A stretch of 17,953 nt of DNA from SCUN01 sp964355365 (GTDB lineage Bacteria > Acidobacteriota > Vicinamibacteria > Vicinamibacterales > SCN-69-37), in NCBI GenBank assembly GCA_964355365.1, contig CAYHEX010000049.1, positions 1 to 17,953 on the forward strand. Reading direction: 5' to 3'. Position 1 is the first letter of the stretch, and each line of letters begins with the position of its first letter. This document shows, in pieces, positions 1 through 6,506 of the stretch. The position numbers and the translations under genes are program-made. The notes beneath the pieces were generated by a model. That model had not been told where the DNA came from, ran no database searches, and worked only from the letters and a program-made list of their open reading frames with translations.

Positions 1-102
1 CATGGGAGTGGACGAGGATCCTGAAGACCAGCCGCACGCCGCGAGGCTGACAAGCACCGCCGCGGCGGCGACACGCAGAGAGAGACGCACAGTCGCACGC
101 AT
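1..102 (-). CDS. Lipoprotein, N-terminal fragment (runs off the window)
   Basis: An open frame starts at the minus-strand ATG at 102-100 and continues without a stop to the window edge, giving 34 residues. The N-terminus is a typical lipoprotein signal: Arg at positions 2, 6 and 10, an Ala/Val/Leu hydrophobic stretch at about 11-20, then a lipobox SLAAC with the lipidated Cys at 23, followed by a Ser/Gly-rich linker. The mature protein would be membrane-anchored outside the cytoplasmic membrane. Its function cannot be read, because only the signal and linker are present. A -10-like TAATAC lies 10 bases before the ATG and no Shine-Dalgarno sequence is visible. It follows the nucleotidyltransferase gene on the same strand after 18 bases but appears to have its own promoter, so a link to the RiPP cluster is not implied. 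Confidence 0.7.
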   Translation of the reverse strand, partial: MRATVRLSLRVAAAAVLVSLAACGWSSGSSSTPM

Positions 103-112
103 GGGGCGAATG

Positions 113-118
113 GTATTA
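113..118 (-). promoter_or_regulatory. Candidate -10 box of the lipoprotein gene
   Basis: The minus strand reads TAATAC ten bases upstream of the lipoprotein ATG. The hexamer is nearly symmetric: the plus strand reads TGGTATTAC over 111-119. The start codon lies only a few bases after the expected transcription start and no Shine-Dalgarno sequence intervenes, so the mRNA could be leaderless or nearly so. No convincing -35 box was identified. Confidence 0.4.
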
Positions 119-120
119 CG

Positions 121-1371
121 TCACGGCCGGGCAAGCCAGCGTCCAAGTTGATTCTTGCGCTCCGCGACCGAGACCAGCCCCGCGTCGCGGCGGGCCAGCA
201 GCCGCGCCGCCGACCGACTATGACGACGGATCAAGGGCAGCAATCGTCGCAACCGTCGCCAGGCCAACACGCCGGGCGACGAGTTGACCGGCAGCGAGAA
301 ATACAGCGCCGCCTCGAGGGGCGACACAAAGATCCGCCCGTACACGTACCGCAGCCGTCCTCCCACCAGTGCGGCGCCGCCCAGTCTGGCAATTGACGGG
401 GCCAACTCGACCAGTTCCGACCGTGCGGTGAAGATCTGAGCGCGAATCGTTGCGAGGATCTCTTCACTCCAGTCGTCGGGTCGCATCGCCTGCAGCACTC
501 CGCTCGGCACGTCTGCGCCGATCAGCTCGCGCGCGACACGCAACACGGCGTAGACACCGCGTGTCCACTGCCAATCACCTGCGCGGCGTCGCACGGCCTC
601 CCAGTTGATCCCCTTGCCAAAACGCTCAATCACGGCCGCCACATCGCACGCCGGACGCAAACCGAATTCGAACTGATCCTGATAGGAGGCGTGCAGGCAC
701 AGATGCAGCAGCGCGTCCTCTGGCGACAGGGCCAGCGCTGTCGCGCCGCTCACCTCCAATGGCACCGCACGCTGAAACAGGCCCTCCGGTTCGATGGAGT
801 ACGGCTGTCCCGGATTCGTCAGATTCCAATGCACTTCAACGGCCGCCACGCCCGGCTTCACGCACCGAGGCAGATGGTTGGCGACGTTGACCCAGATCGC
901 GACGTCGCGCAGTCCTCCCGATTCGTACCCGCGAGCCACCACGATGTCCGACGTCTGCTGCAGGTGCTCACGCGGCACCATGATGTCGATGTCCGTCATC
1001 TCACGGAAGGCCGGATCGCGGTACACCGCCTCGCGGAGATAGGCGCCCTTCAGCACCACCACGGGAATGCCGACGTCCGTCAGAGCGCGCACCATCCCGG
1101 CAAGTTCCGCCTGCTGCTGAATGGCGCCGAGCGCCAACAGGCGGCACTCCTCACGAAGATCGCTCCACACGGACGCCGGGGCGAGCGTCTTGAATCCCGA
1201 CCGCGACAGTCGATCCTGCAGCCGCCGGCGCACGCGGTGCATGCGCGCCAGCGCCACGAGTTGGCGCCACTGGTCCTCGTCGAGCGCGGCGACGCGATCT
1301 GCGCTCAGCCGCGTCTGATCCTGATGCAGGCAATCGAGCAGCAGGGCCTGCAGCGGCGTGGGAATACTCAT
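121..1371 (-). CDS. Nucleotidyltransferase-fold protein of the lasso-cluster type (NTP_transf_5-like)
   Basis: A 416-residue protein resembling the uncharacterised nucleotidyltransferase family often found with lasso peptide genes. The core signature is visible: VVLKGAYL at about 105-112, a Tyr/Arg-rich helix, then R123-E-M-T-D127-I-D129-I-M-V, where the D-x-D pair is the expected metal-binding site of the nucleotidyltransferase fold. The C-terminus is Arg-rich. In the pseudomycoidin lasso cluster a nucleotidyltransferase homologue (PsmN) adds hexoses to a phosphate placed on the peptide by a kinase. A similar role is plausible here, because a kinase homologue lies in the divergent operon, but this is inference. 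It diverges from the main operon across 71 bases. No clear Shine-Dalgarno sequence precedes the ATG. Confidence 0.8.
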   Translation of the reverse strand: MSIPTPLQALLLDCLHQDQTRLSADRVAALDEDQWRQLVALARMHRVRRRLQDRLSRSGFKTLAPASVWSDLREECRLLALGAIQQQAELAGMVRALTDVGIPVVVLKGAYLREAVYRDPAFREMTDIDIMVPREHLQQTSDIVVARGYESGGLRDVAIWVNVANHLPRCVKPGVAAVEVHWNLTNPGQPYSIEPEGLFQRAVPLEVSGATALALSPEDALLHLCLHASYQDQFEFGLRPACDVAAVIERFGKGINWEAVRRRAGDWQWTRGVYAVLRVARELIGADVPSGVLQAMRPDDWSEEILATIRAQIFTARSELVELAPSIARLGGAALVGGRLRYVYGRIFVSPLEAALYFSLPVNSSPGVLAWRRLRRLLPLIRRHSRSAARLLARRDAGLVSVAERKNQLGRWLARP

Positions 1372-1401
1372 AAGGGGAGTCAGCGATGCGCTGATGCCGG
1401 C

Positions 1402-1407
1402 ATGCTA
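1402..1407 (-). promoter_or_regulatory. Candidate -10 box for the nucleotidyltransferase gene
   Basis: The minus strand reads TTGGTAGCAT, an extended -10-like element (TG-n-TAGCAT), about 30 bases upstream of the start codon. The -35 region is poor. The hexamer partly overlaps the left arm of a CTACC/GGTAG inverted repeat. Confidence 0.35.
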
Positions 1408-1426
1408 CCAAAAACCCACTCGGTAG
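1405..1426. promoter_or_regulatory. Inverted repeat in the divergent promoter region (possible operator)
   Basis: CTACC at 1405-1409 and GGTAG at 1422-1426 form a perfect 5-base inverted repeat with a 12-base A/C-rich spacer. It sits between the two divergent units of the RiPP cluster, over the candidate minus-strand -10 and just upstream of the plus-strand start region. Its position suits an operator controlling both sides. The arms are short and no regulator gene is present in the window, so this is a weak call. Confidence 0.25.
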
Positions 1427-1428
1427 TG

Positions 1429-1434
1429 CACAAT
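1429..1434 (+). promoter_or_regulatory. Candidate -10 box of the RiPP operon
   Basis: CACAAT, preceded by TG (TGCACAAT), lies eight bases before the ATG at 1443. No Shine-Dalgarno sequence separates them. This matches the spacing seen before several other genes in the window and would give a leaderless or near-leaderless mRNA. The hexamer is only a moderate match to TATAAT. Confidence 0.3.
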
Positions 1435-1442
1435 CTCCCCGA

Positions 1443-2654
1443 ATGCACCGAGACGACGTGCTCTGCACCGCGTCATCGCTCGACGTACGCGTGGCGGGAC
1501 GAGGGAACACCACTGTCCGTCTGCCCGGCGGCCCCGCCATCGACGGTGGCCCGAACATCCTGGCCATTCTCGCCGCGTTTTCGCGGCCGCGCGCACTGCA
1601 AGACGGCCTTGACGAGCTCGCGCGCGGCGTCGCATCGCGCGCCGCGTTCGTTGAAATCATGGCGAGAGTCGTTGACCTCTCCCAGGGCCGCGTGCTCGTG
1701 CGCGCGGCCGACACCGACCAGCCACCGCCGCTCGCGCTCGGATTCGCCGGCGCCGCATCGCACATCGCCATGCTCAGTGATCGGCGTCGCACTGACGCGT
1801 TTATCGAGGCCGTTCGGGCAACGGTCAGGCCTGGCGACGTCGTGATCGACCTCGGTACCGGAACGGGCGTACTGGCCATCGCAGCGGCGCGGGCCGGCGC
1901 ACGACGCGTCTATGCGATCGAGGCCGGCAGCATGGCGGACACGGCTGACGCCATGTTCGCCGCCAACGGCGTCGGCGATCGGGTCACGCTCGTGAAGGGC
2001 TGGTCAACCGAGGTCGAACTCCCCGAGCGCGCGGATGTCCTCGTGACCGAGACACTCGGCGACAACCCCTGGGAGGAGGGCTGGCCGCACCTGGTGTCCG
2101 ATGCCTGGCACCGTCTGCTTCGGCGCGATGCCCGCGTCATTCCGTCCCACGTCCAATGGTTCGCCCAACCGGTCGCCGTGCCGATGGCGCTGCTGGACAA
2201 AGCGCGCTTCTCGCCGGCACTGACATCGGAGTGGTCGAGCTGGTACGGCCTGGACTTCAGCGCGCTGGTGACGACCGGTGACCGGCACACCGAGGTGATC
2301 CGCGCGGCGCCGCATCGCGTGGCCGACTGGCCGACGCCCTGCGCGCCGATCGCTCTGGCTGACTGCAGCGCGGCCGGTCATCTCGCCGGCACGAACGAAG
2401 GACAATCGGTCGTCACGGCTCAGGGCGACATCAGCGGCGTGGCGCTGTTTTGGGAAGCGGACCTGACTCCAGGCATCCACCTCTCCACGGCGCCGGGCCG
2501 CGCCACGGAGGACGGTTCGTGGCGAGTGCTGATTGTGCCGACGCCAGACACCCACCACGTGCGTCCCGGCGACGTGGTCACGGTCTCGGTGACCAGCAGT
2601 CATCCGCCGAGTGTGCGCCTGCACACCACATCACCCGGCGAGCCGTCGACGTGA
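1443..2654 (+). CDS. PRMT-like SAM methyltransferase with N-terminal RRE/PqqD-like domain
   Basis: A 403-residue class I SAM-dependent methyltransferase. Motif I is VIDLGTGTG at about 134-142, the post-I acidic strand is YAIEAG at about 157-162, and TETLGDNPWEEG at about 202-213 resembles the double-Glu loop of protein arginine methyltransferases. The C-terminal part is the expected beta-rich region. Residues about 13-88 do not belong to the methyltransferase fold. They read like a PqqD-type winged helix (ILAAFSRPRALQDGLDELA, then a helix ending in LSQGRVLV), so they may bind the peptide leader. It is the first gene of the operon and overlaps the cyclase gene by GTGA. The likely substrate is the precursor peptide, whose core carries two Arg in an RGRG motif. 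Carboxylate methylation is an alternative. The SAM fold is sure; the substrate is inferred. Confidence 0.8.
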   Translation: MHRDDVLCTASSLDVRVAGRGNTTVRLPGGPAIDGGPNILAILAAFSRPRALQDGLDELARGVASRAAFVEIMARVVDLSQGRVLVRAADTDQPPPLALGFAGAASHIAMLSDRRRTDAFIEAVRATVRPGDVVIDLGTGTGVLAIAAARAGARRVYAIEAGSMADTADAMFAANGVGDRVTLVKGWSTEVELPERADVLVTETLGDNPWEEGWPHLVSDAWHRLLRRDARVIPSHVQWFAQPVAVPMALLDKARFSPALTSEWSSWYGLDFSALVTTGDRHTEVIRAAPHRVADWPTPCAPIALADCSAAGHLAGTNEGQSVVTAQGDISGVALFWEADLTPGIHLSTAPGRATEDGSWRVLIVPTPDTHHVRPGDVVTVSVTSSHPPSVRLHTTSPGEPST

Positions 2655-4624
2655 GCGCCGTGCTCGGTCTGCTGCGGCTGGCCGGCCCGAGTATCGAATC
2701 GCAAGAGCTCGATCCCATGAGCCGGGCCCTTGCCGCTCACGGTCCGGACGCGGTCGGCGTGTGGTCCGACCGTCATATCGCGCTGGGCCATCGGCTCATG
2801 CGCGTGACGCCGGAAGACCGCTTCGACCACCAGCCCCTCAACGACGTGAACAGCGGCCTCGCGCTGGTGTGGGATGGCCGGCTCGACAATCGCGAGGAAC
2901 TGGCCGCCGAGCTCGGGATCTCCACCAGCGAACTGCCGACACTGCCCGACTCCGCCGTCGCATTGCGCGCGTGCCTGCGCTGGGGCGAGTCGTGTGCCGG
3001 CCATCTGGTCGGTGTCTTTGCATTCGCCGTCTGGAACGCCCGCGAACGCCGGCTGATGCTGGCGCGATCGCCGCTGGCCGCGCGACCGCTGTTCTACAGC
3101 GTCATCGGCGACACTGTGGCGTTCGCCACGGCGCCCCGCGGCCTCTGTGCGCTGCCGTCCGTGCGTCGCGCACTCGACGAGGAGCACCTCGCCGACTACC
3201 TCGCGTACGAGCGGGCTCGGTCCGGCGCAACCTTCTATCGCGGCATTTCGCGCGTGATGCCCGGTGAAACGGTCGTCGTCGCCCACACCGGGCTGTCCGT
3301 GCACAGCCGGTGGGCGTTCACGCCCCGGCCCGAGCTGCGCCTCGCGCGCGATGAGGACTACGTGGAGGCGTTCGACACGCTGTTCACCCGCGTCGTGCGC
3401 GATCATCTTCGCAGCGAGCGGCAGGTCGGCATCCTGCTCAGCGGCGGCTTGGACTCGTCGTCGGTCGCATCGGTCGCCGCGCCGATATTGGAGAAGGACG
3501 GCCGGCGCCTGTTCGGCTTCACGGAGGTGCCCCGCGCCGGTTTCGATGGCCCACTCATGCCGGGCCGCTACGGCGACGAACGGCCGTTCGTGATGGCGCT
3601 GGCCAGGCAGTACGGCAATCTGGCACCCGCGTTTGTCGACACCACCGGAGGATTCCTGCTCGACGACCTGAGCGGGATGTTCGAGGCCCTCGAGCGCCCA
3701 TTTCATCGCCCGACGAATCGCGTCTGGTACGAGGCCGCGCTTCGGGAAGCCGGCCGGCAGGACGTCGGCGTGATGCTGCACGGCACGTCGGGCAACCTCA
3801 CGATGAGTTGGAGCGGCGACGGCCTCCTGCCCGGCCTGTGCCGGAATTTTCGGTGGCTCGACGCGTGGCGAGAGTCGCGCGCGTCCGCTCGCCAGGCCTC
3901 GTCGTCGACGTTGCGGGTGCTGGCCGGTGGCGTGCTGCCGCTCCTTCCCTTCGATGTGTACCTCGCGATCGGCCGGCTCCGCTCCGGAGACGACGTCGGC
4001 TGGTCGCGCCACCCGTGGCGCGCGTTCTCGGCCATCAATCCCGCGTTCGCGCGCCGGCATCGGGTCTCGGAACGCGCACGCGAGATGGGACCAGACCTCC
4101 GCCTCAGTGTGCGCCCTGAGGACGGTGCGGCGCAGCGAGCCTTCGCGGTCGCGCGCTATGCCGATGTCACCGATGGCAACGACGCGGGACATCAGGCCAT
4201 GTTCGGCACTGACATTCGCGATCCGACGGGCGACCTTCGTCTGGTCGAATTCTGCCTGTCAGTGCCTGAATCGCAGTACCGCCGCAACGGCGAGTCACGT
4301 TGGCTCATCCGTCGCGCGATGCGGTCACGGCTGCCACAGGAAATCCTCGCCAGCCGCGCGCGCGGATTTCAGGCCGCGGACTGGTTCGAGCGCATGACAC
4401 ACGCATCGGATCGCATCGACGCGGAACTGGCCGCGCTGGAACGCTCGCCGCTCGCCCGCGAAGCGATCGACATCGCGCACCTGCGCCGCCTCGCCGCAAG
4501 TCTGGGTCCGACGGCGGCGATGACGCAGACGATGATGAACGACTATCGCGGCACACTGGAGTCCGGCCTGATGGTCGGGCGCTTCATCCGGTGGGTCGAG
4601 GACTCGGGAGCCGCCGCCCCATGA
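2651..4624 (+). CDS. Asparagine-synthetase-like macrolactam (lasso) cyclase, C protein
   Basis: A 657-residue homologue of class B asparagine synthetases. The start is set to the GTG at 2651, which overlaps the preceding stop (GTGA) and puts the N-terminal domain in register. The N-terminal glutamine-amidotransferase-like domain (about 1-200) is recognisable from GHRLMRVTPEDRFDHQPL and WDGRLDNREEL. It begins Met-Ser-Ala-Val, so the catalytic Cys2 of true glutaminases is missing, as in lasso cyclases. The ATP-pyrophosphatase loop is SGGLDSS at 264-270. Known lasso cyclases adenylate the side-chain carboxylate of an Asp or Glu in the core and form an amide with the core N-terminus. Here the only candidate is Asp51 of the 55-residue precursor. 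It overlaps the kinase gene by ATGA. Confidence 0.88.
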   Translation: MSAVLGLLRLAGPSIESQELDPMSRALAAHGPDAVGVWSDRHIALGHRLMRVTPEDRFDHQPLNDVNSGLALVWDGRLDNREELAAELGISTSELPTLPDSAVALRACLRWGESCAGHLVGVFAFAVWNARERRLMLARSPLAARPLFYSVIGDTVAFATAPRGLCALPSVRRALDEEHLADYLAYERARSGATFYRGISRVMPGETVVVAHTGLSVHSRWAFTPRPELRLARDEDYVEAFDTLFTRVVRDHLRSERQVGILLSGGLDSSSVASVAAPILEKDGRRLFGFTEVPRAGFDGPLMPGRYGDERPFVMALARQYGNLAPAFVDTTGGFLLDDLSGMFEALERPFHRPTNRVWYEAALREAGRQDVGVMLHGTSGNLTMSWSGDGLLPGLCRNFRWLDAWRESRASARQASSSTLRVLAGGVLPLLPFDVYLAIGRLRSGDDVGWSRHPWRAFSAINPAFARRHRVSERAREMGPDLRLSVRPEDGAAQRAFAVARYADVTDGNDAGHQAMFGTDIRDPTGDLRLVEFCLSVPESQYRRNGESRWLIRRAMRSRLPQEILASRARGFQAADWFERMTHASDRIDAELAALERSPLAREAIDIAHLRRLAASLGPTAAMTQTMMNDYRGTLESGLMVGRFIRWVEDSGAAAP

Positions 4625-5553
4625 CGGTTCACGCCTATCGATATGCCGGCCTGCGGGTGGCGTCAGATCTGGTGCTCCCTGAATGGCAGGTGTTCGAGGA
4701 GCCTGTGCGGTTCGCGGATCCAGACGTCGTGATTCGGCGCCTGACGGAAGCCAGGTCGATGATGGTGCATCGGGCCGTGGACGTGCTTCCCCGCGAGTGC
4801 CGGTTCTTCCTGCGGGACGCCGGCGAGTATCACGTGCGCGACGGCCGCGAGATCGACGTCATTCCGGAACCTGGTGCCGGTGAAGCGGAGATCCGGCTCT
4901 TTATTCTCGGATCCGCATTCGGCACCCTGGCCTATCAGCGCGGGCTCCTGTGTCTGCACGCCAGCGTGATCGCCGGTCCTGGCGGCGCGGTGGCCTTCTG
5001 CGGCCCATCCGGATCCGGCAAGTCCACCACGGCCACGCTGCTGCACCAACGGGGACACGACTTCGTCTCCGACGACCTGTGCCGGTTCGCTGTCGCGTCG
5101 GATCACACGGTGTGCGTCTACCCGTCCACGCCGCGGCTGAAGCTCTGGCGCGATGTGCTGGTCGCGGTGGGACGCGACGATGCGGAACTGGCACGCGACC
5201 ACCGCCGCAACGACAAGTTCATCGCGCAGGTCACGCACCGGGATGCCATCACGCCGGTGCCGGTTCGGGCGGTCTATCTGCTCGACTGGGGCCCGGTCGC
5301 GCTGACGCGACTGCGCGGTCTTGACGCGTTGCGCGCCCTCGTCGAGGGCGCGACCTATCAGCCCGGCCTGCTCTCCCGGATGAACGAGGTCGCCCCCCAT
5401 TGGCAGCGATGTGCGGCACTGGCTGAGCGCGTGCCGGTGTTCCGGCTGGTTCGGCCGAGAGATCTCGCCGCGACGGATGCCATGCTGAACGTCATCGAGC
5501 GTCACCTCGCGGAGCAGTTTGGTATAGTCACGCGCCAGGGAGCCGGAGGATGA
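4621..5553 (+). CDS. HPr-kinase-like peptide kinase of a lasso cluster
   Basis: A 310-residue protein with the HPr serine kinase C-terminal fold. It has LHAS at about 112-115, the P-loop GPSGSGKS at 128-135, and SDD at 150-152, where the catalytic acidic residues of HprK-type kinases are expected. The start is the ATG at 4621, which overlaps the cyclase stop (ATGA); upstream in-frame sequence is only a shadow of the cyclase gene. In the paeninodin cluster and related systems, such kinases phosphorylate the C-terminal Ser of the precursor. The precursor here also ends in Ser, which fits well. A role in carbon catabolite control is unlikely, given its place between cyclase and B1 genes. The N-terminal about 100 residues show no motif that I recognise. 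Confidence 0.85.
   Translation: MTVHAYRYAGLRVASDLVLPEWQVFEEPVRFADPDVVIRRLTEARSMMVHRAVDVLPRECRFFLRDAGEYHVRDGREIDVIPEPGAGEAEIRLFILGSAFGTLAYQRGLLCLHASVIAGPGGAVAFCGPSGSGKSTTATLLHQRGHDFVSDDLCRFAVASDHTVCVYPSTPRLKLWRDVLVAVGRDDAELARDHRRNDKFIAQVTHRDAITPVPVRAVYLLDWGPVALTRLRGLDALRALVEGATYQPGLLSRMNEVAPHWQRCAALAERVPVFRLVRPRDLAATDAMLNVIERHLAEQFGIVTRQGAGG
5520..5528 (+). promoter_or_regulatory. Possible internal promoter (extended -10) before B1-B2-precursor
   Basis: TGGTATAGT lies near the 3' end of the kinase gene, with its last base 21 bases before the B1 start codon. It has the same TGGTA form as candidate -10 elements elsewhere in the window and stands out in GC-rich coding sequence. Extended -10 promoters can work without a good -35 box, and none is seen. 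It would give extra transcription of B1, B2 and the precursor. It could also be chance coding sequence. Confidence 0.25.
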
Positions 5554-5861
5554 CTGAACCTGCACTCACCATCGACACGATCGTCCATCGTGTCGATCGC
5601 CTGCCGTTCACGCAGCTCGATGACGATCTGCTCGCGCTCGACGCGGACCGCGGGTACGTGTTCAGCATGAATGCCACGTCGGCCGAGATCTGGGCCCTCT
5701 TTCGCGAGCCGACCGCCGTGAAGGATGCCTGCGCCGCACTCATGCGTGAGTACTCGATCGACGAGTCCACCTGCCGGCGCGACGTGCTGGCCCTGCTCGA
5801 GCAGCTTCGCGATGCGGGTCTGGTGGAGATCCACGATGGAACGTCGACGGCTGATCGTTGA
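5550..5861 (+). CDS. PqqD-family leader-binding protein (lasso B1 / RRE)
   Basis: A 103-residue PqqD-like winged-helix protein. Family features are in order: D31-ADRGYVFSMNATSAEIWALF at about 31-51, a helix with TAVKDACAALMREY at about 55-68, and DVLALLEQLRDAGLVEI at about 78-94. In lasso pathways the B1 protein holds the precursor leader and delivers it to the B2 peptidase and the cyclase. The start is the ATG overlapping the kinase stop. It has the best ribosome binding region in the operon, with AGGGAG at 5537-5542 and GGAGG at 5545-5549. It overlaps the B2 gene by 26 bases. Confidence 0.88.
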   Translation: MTEPALTIDTIVHRVDRLPFTQLDDDLLALDADRGYVFSMNATSAEIWALFREPTAVKDACAALMREYSIDESTCRRDVLALLEQLRDAGLVEIHDGTSTADR

Positions 5862-6267
5862 AGCCCTCGTCTGTCTGATCGTCGCGCGTGTGCTGATCGC
5901 CGCGGTCCCATTCCGTCGGCTCTCGCGGCTGTTCACCCGAAAGGTCGCCCTCCGGAACCTGACGCCTGAGGCGAGACAACACGTGACGACGCAGGTCCGC
6001 CACGCCATCAGCGCCGCCACCCGGCGAGCGCCGTGGCCGATGATGTGTTTTCCGCAAGCGGTGGCCGCGCAAGACATGTTGAGGCGCCGGGGCATTCCCA
6101 CGACGTTGTACTACGGCGCTGCGACTCGGGCAGAGGCCAGGCTCTCGGCCCATGTCTGGCTCAAGGACGGGGACACGGGGGTCGTTGGCCACGAGACGGC
6201 GAGCCGGTTCGCCGTGCTCGCCACGTTCTCCAACTTCCGCTGTGACTCGCCCGGCACGGTACGCTAG
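5836..6267 (+). CDS. Lasso leader peptidase B2 (transglutaminase-like Cys protease)
   Basis: A 143-residue B2-type peptidase. The start is taken at the ATG at 5836, inside the end of B1. It gives the usual N-terminal helix (RRLIVEALVCLIVARVLIA) before the catalytic part. Cys71 lies in the motif MMCFPQAVAAQDMLRRRGIP, the Cys helix typical of the family, and is followed by TLYYG. His106 lies in AHVWL. The closing strand reads GVVGHETASRFAVLATF; the usual acidic third residue is not placed with certainty. The enzyme would cut the leader from the precursor bound by B1. The amber stop at 6265-6267 lies 9 bases before the precursor ATG, in the same frame. Confidence 0.87.
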   Translation: MERRRLIVEALVCLIVARVLIAAVPFRRLSRLFTRKVALRNLTPEARQHVTTQVRHAISAATRRAPWPMMCFPQAVAAQDMLRRRGIPTTLYYGAATRAEARLSAHVWLKDGDTGVVGHETASRFAVLATFSNFRCDSPGTVR

Positions 6268-6276
6268 ACTCCCGGC

Positions 6277-6444
6277 ATGCAGAATCGACCGGATCTCGCT
6301 TTGCCTTCGGCGCAGCTGACCTCGGCGGAGGGCCAGACGGTTCCCGCCCAGAAAGCCTGGATCACACCGACCTTCGAACGTATGAACCTCGCCGACGCGA
6401 TGGCCGGCCTCCGCGGCAGAGGTCCCGACCTCACCTGCTCCTGA
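6277..6444 (+). CDS. Precursor peptide of the lasso-like cluster
   Basis: A 55-residue open frame directly behind B2. Residues 1-27 are a Pro/Gln/Ala-rich leader start. W28-I-T-P31-T-F33 then corresponds to the Tyr-x-x-Pro-x-Leu leader motif read by B1 proteins, and N37 sits where Gly is usual. The proposed core begins at G44: GLRGRGPDLTCS. The only acidic residue after the leader is D51, which is core position 8 and allows an 8-membered Gly-Asp macrolactam. A43 would give a 9-residue ring and L45 a 7-residue ring. The usual Thr at leader position -2 is missing (Met42 if G44 is first). The tail is only LTCS and ends in Ser, matching the kinase. There is no clear Shine-Dalgarno sequence, so translation may be coupled to B2. 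The assignment rests on position and motifs. Confidence 0.78.
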   Translation: MQNRPDLALPSAQLTSAEGQTVPAQKAWITPTFERMNLADAMAGLRGRGPDLTCS

Positions 6445-6456
6445 TTTCTGACATCG

Positions 6457-6490
6457 GGTCTTCGTGACCTCCGGGGGCCATCGGCCCGCG
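6457..6490 (+). promoter_or_regulatory. Two small hairpins between precursor and glycosyltransferase genes
   Basis: The 62-base gap after the precursor holds GGTC-TTCGT-GACC (6457-6469) and GGGCC-ATC-GGCCC (6475-6487). The second extends by two further pairs past a mismatch. Neither is followed by a T-run, so they do not look like a full intrinsic terminator. They might protect the precursor mRNA 3' end or reduce read-through into the tailoring genes. The stems are short for such GC-rich DNA. Confidence 0.25.
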
Positions 6491-6506
6491 TGACCGAGGC
6501 AGGCCT

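Noticed and set aside
2600..4192. Long minus-strand open frame (530 codons) opposite the cyclase gene
   Set aside because: No domain is recognisable, and it is antisense to an intact asparagine-synthetase-like protein.
2651..4624. Housekeeping asparagine synthetase AsnB
   Set aside because: It begins Met-Ser-Ala-Val, without the catalytic Cys2 needed for glutaminase activity, and lies in an operon with B1, B2 and a precursor.
4621..5553. True HPr kinase/phosphorylase of carbon catabolite control
   Set aside because: No HPr or PTS genes are nearby, the N-terminal domain does not look like the HprK N-domain, and it sits between cyclase and B1 genes.
6457..6490. Intrinsic terminator after the precursor
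   Set aside because: The hairpin stems are only 4-5 continuous pairs and no T-run follows, so I list them only as possible RNA structures.
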